A stretch of DNA of 8,547 bases, taken from Bryobacteraceae bacterium (GTDB lineage Bacteria; Acidobacteriota; Terriglobia; Bryobacterales; Bryobacteraceae). The notes beneath the pieces were generated by a model, which was not told the origin of the DNA, did no database searches, and saw nothing but the letters and a program-made list of their open reading frames with translations. Both the position numbers and the translations under genes were made by a program. The stretch is taken from the NCBI GenBank assembly GCA_014379815.1, contig JACMLA010000164.1, positions 1 through 8,547 on the forward strand, read 5' to 3'. Below, one piece after another: positions 6,421 through 8,547 of this stretch. How positions within the stretch are numbered: the stretch's first letter is position 1; each line of letters starts with the position of its first letter.

Positions 6421-7286
6421 TCTCCTCGCGCCGGGAAGCCCTGTTTGCAATGGCCGGAGCCGCTGTTGGCGCGCCTCGAATGTTGCCGCTTGCAATTTGC
6501 AACGAGACATTTGCCGGCATGTCGTTTTATGAGACTTGCACCGCCGCCCGACGCATTGGCTACACCGGCCTGGAAGTGGACGCATCGACTCTGGGACCAG
6601 ACCCGGTTGCGCTGACGGCAGCGCAGCGCAATGCCCATCGCCGGATGATGGAAGATGCTGGTTTACAATTTGTCGGCTTTCACTCCTTTCTGAAAGCTCC
6701 CTCAGGTCTGCATCTCACGACGCCAGATGCGAAGATTCGCGAAAAGAGCTGGAACTATTTCGCCGATTTGATTGAACTCTGCGCGAGCCTCGGTCCGGGA
6801 CCCTTGATGGTGCTGGGATCCGGCAAGCAGCGTAGCGGGAACGGCACAGCTCACCTTACAGAAGGCCTGGCCCGGATGGCTGCCATCGCAGCGAAACACG
6901 GCGTGACCATCTTGCTGGAACCCTTGTCCCCGCAGTTCACCGACAACGTCAATACGCTCGCTCAGGCGAAGGCAATCGTACAAAAAATCGATAGCCCAAA
7001 TCTGCGTACGATGCTCGACACGCACAACCTGGTTGCCGAGACGGAATCTGCAGCGGCGCTGCTGCGCGGCCAAGGCGACCTGATTCGACACATTCACCTG
7101 AACGAAATGGACGGGCGCTATCCGGGCAGTGGGACATACCCTTTTGCTCCACTGCTGCAGGCTACCCGCGACTCGAAGTACTCAGGGTGGCTGTCCGTCG
7201 AAGTATTCGACTTCAAACCCGACGGGGAAACCGTTGCCCGCAGATCATTCGACTTTATCCGGCAGATCGAAAGGAGTCTGAAATGA
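6417..7286 (+). CDS. Tat-exported xylose-isomerase-like TIM-barrel epimerase/isomerase
   Basis: The 289-residue protein has a short twin-arginine-like leader (SSRREALFAMAGAAVGA, 3-19) and then a TIM barrel of the sugar phosphate isomerase/epimerase (AP endonuclease 2-like) family. Four likely metal ligands can be picked out: E168 (LLEPLSP), D201 (MLDTHN), H227 (HIHLNE) and E262 (SVEVFDF). Their spacing (33, 26, 35) equals that I recall for ketose 3-epimerases of the D-tagatose/D-psicose (allulose) type, supporting metal-dependent epimerisation or isomerisation of a sugar or keto-sugar. Despite the family name, an exported enzyme would probably use an unphosphorylated substrate. The start is GTG 6417, overlapping the amidohydrolase stop by 4 bases (GTGA), with GGAGG at 6401-6405, 11 bases upstream. 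Its stop overlaps the next ATG (ATGA). Linkage to a Gfo/Idh/MocA oxidoreductase suggests action on a keto-sugar. Confidence 0.87.
   Translation: MISSRREALFAMAGAAVGAPRMLPLAICNETFAGMSFYETCTAARRIGYTGLEVDASTLGPDPVALTAAQRNAHRRMMEDAGLQFVGFHSFLKAPSGLHLTTPDAKIREKSWNYFADLIELCASLGPGPLMVLGSGKQRSGNGTAHLTEGLARMAAIAAKHGVTILLEPLSPQFTDNVNTLAQAKAIVQKIDSPNLRTMLDTHNLVAETESAAALLRGQGDLIRHIHLNEMDGRYPGSGTYPFAPLLQATRDSKYSGWLSVEVFDFKPDGETVARRSFDFIRQIERSLK
7271..7285 (+). promoter_or_regulatory. Ribosome binding site and ATG start of the Gfo/Idh/MocA gene
   Basis: AAGGAG (7271-7276) lies 6 bases before ATG 7283-7285, inside the end of the epimerase gene. This is the strongest ribosome binding site in the window and sets the start just before the NRRSFL Tat motif. 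Confidence 0.75.
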
Positions 7287-8547
7287 ATCGTCGTAGCTTT
7301 CTCGCCGCAGCATCTGCGGCATCTTTAGCCCGTAAATCTGTAGCAGCACCGAGCGACAAGGTAAACCTTGCCGTGATCGGGATACGTGGTCAGGGCCGCC
7401 ACCTTGCGGGTAGTTTCGCAGGCCTGCCAGACGTCAATATCGTGCATCTTTGCGATGTGGACGAACGCGTTTACGCCAACTGCGCCAGGGCCGTGGAACA
7501 GCGCTCTGGTCGTCCACCGGCAAAGCTTGTCAAAGATCTGCGGCGCGTCCTGGATGACAAGAACGTTGACGCTGTCGCAATCGCTACACCGGACCACTGG
7601 CACGCTCCGGCCACTATTCTGGCGTGTGCCGCTGGCAAAGATGTATACGTAGAAAAGCCGCCGGCACACAACGTGCGGGAGTGTCGGGCGATGGTTCGGG
7701 CCGCACAACAGCACCAGCGCATCGTGACCGTTGGCACGCATTCGCGGTCTCGCCCGTCCACTATCAAGGCCATCGACTTCGTGCGCTCCGGCAAGATCGG
7801 CAAGGTTCTGATGGCAAAAGCCTGGGACGTCCAACTGCGGGATCATATCGGCCACAAGGAAGACAGTCCCGTACCGCCGGAAGTAGATTTCGACGCCTGG
7901 ACCGGCCCCGCCAGGTCAATGCCATTCAACGAGAACCGGTTTCACTATAACTGGCACTGGCACTGGAATACCGGAACCGGAGACATCGGCAATGACGGCG
8001 CTCATCAGATCGATATTGCGCGCTGGGCTCTCGGTGTCGACTACCCCACCGCAGTCTACGGATACGGGCGCAAGATCTTCTTCGACGACGACCAGCAAAC
8101 TCCCGACACGATGAACATCACCTATGACTACTCCGATCGCCAGCTCATCTGGGAGATGCGCATCTGGAATCCCTACGGGATGGAAGGTCAGCAGAATGGC
8201 GTCGCAGTGTACGGTACCGAAGGCACTGTGCAAATCGGTCGCTGGCCCAAACCGTGGGGCTACCGAGTCTATGATGCCAAAGGCAAGCTGGTTAGCGAGG
8301 AATACGACTCCGCTAATGACAGCGATTCCATTCACCATCACCGCAATTTCATCGAGTGTGTCAAAAACCGCCGAAAGCCTAATGCAGATATAGAAGTCCT
8401 GCAGGCAACCAACACCTTGCTGCAACTTGGCAACATAGTCTCGAGAACGGGACGGCCCGTCAAGTATGAAGCTGCAACGGAGAGCATCGCCGGAGATTCG
8501 CAGGCGAACAGTATGCTCGGTCGCGAGTATAGAAAGCACTGGTCCAC
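7283..8547 (+). CDS. Tat-exported Gfo/Idh/MocA family oxidoreductase (3' end cut off by window edge)
   Basis: The frame is open from ATG 7283 to the window edge: 421 codons, no stop yet. The leader NRRSFLAAASAASLA (2-16) carries a twin-arginine motif, so the protein should be exported folded with its cofactor bound, as known for glucose-fructose oxidoreductase. The N-terminal Rossmann fold shows VIGIRGQG (31-38), the conserved EKP is E124-K125-P126 (K125 the usual catalytic lysine), and the catalytic segment GNDGAHQIDIARW has D238, H241 and D244. It would oxidise or reduce a sugar or cyclitol hydroxyl using bound NAD(P). The last visible residues (LGREYRKHW) resemble the usual C-terminal end of this subfamily, so only a few residues are probably missing. 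Its ATG overlaps the epimerase stop (ATGA), making it the third gene of the exported-enzyme operon. Substrate unknown. Confidence 0.93.
   Translation, partial: MNRRSFLAAASAASLARKSVAAPSDKVNLAVIGIRGQGRHLAGSFAGLPDVNIVHLCDVDERVYANCARAVEQRSGRPPAKLVKDLRRVLDDKNVDAVAIATPDHWHAPATILACAAGKDVYVEKPPAHNVRECRAMVRAAQQHQRIVTVGTHSRSRPSTIKAIDFVRSGKIGKVLMAKAWDVQLRDHIGHKEDSPVPPEVDFDAWTGPARSMPFNENRFHYNWHWHWNTGTGDIGNDGAHQIDIARWALGVDYPTAVYGYGRKIFFDDDQQTPDTMNITYDYSDRQLIWEMRIWNPYGMEGQQNGVAVYGTEGTVQIGRWPKPWGYRVYDAKGKLVSEEYDSANDSDSIHHHRNFIECVKNRRKPNADIEVLQATNTLLQLGNIVSRTGRPVKYEAATESIAGDSQANSMLGREYRKHWS

Noticed and set aside
7916..8539. A 207-codon minus-strand frame inside the Gfo/Idh/MocA gene
   Set aside because: The opposite strand carries conserved catalytic residues (D238, H241, D244) in this stretch. 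The reverse frame has a hydrophobic Val/Ile-rich composition that follows from complementing those codons.

Overview
The window is a chromosomal carbohydrate/organic-acid catabolism region. Its gene types suggest an Acidobacteriota member of the Solibacter/Bryobacter kind, or less likely a planctomycete. The grounds are three consecutive Tat-exported soil-type enzymes (amidohydrolase, xylose-isomerase-like epimerase, Gfo/Idh/MocA oxidoreductase), a DUF6807 (PmoA-like) protein, a small five-haem cytochrome, an ECF sigma factor, and moderately high GC coding sequence with frequent GTG starts. Taxonomy is inferred from gene content only. I see no mobile element, tRNA, rRNA or CRISPR array, and no gene-free stretch above 300 bases.

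Layout. On the minus strand, positions 1-1888 hold, in transcription order, an IclR-type regulator (1888-1067), a five-haem cytochrome c (1063-569, only 3 bases downstream) and an ECF sigma factor that runs off the left edge (427-1). Diverging from the regulator across 28 bases is a plus-strand pair joined by a TGATG overlap: a beta-hydroxyacid dehydrogenase (1917-2810) and a sodium:solute symporter family transporter (2810-4366). A single DUF6807 gene on the minus strand (5341-4424) converges on the transporter. It diverges, across 41 bases, from a second plus-strand operon: amidohydrolase (5383-6420), epimerase/isomerase (6417-7286, GTGA overlap) and Gfo/Idh/MocA oxidoreductase (7283 to beyond the right edge, ATGA overlap).

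Working model (inference). The exported oxidoreductase, epimerase and amidohydrolase modify a sugar or sugar-derived compound outside the cytoplasm. The symporter imports the product, the cytoplasmic dehydrogenase oxidises or reduces a beta-hydroxyacid from it, and the IclR protein senses an intermediate. The DUF6807 protein would be a further exported component of unknown chemistry. The substrate cannot be read from the sequence. The individual families are known. What may be new is the assembly, together with some residue-level departures: Gln for the first metal His of the amidohydrolase, Met at one presumed Na2 position of the symporter, and an altered substrate loop in the dehydrogenase.
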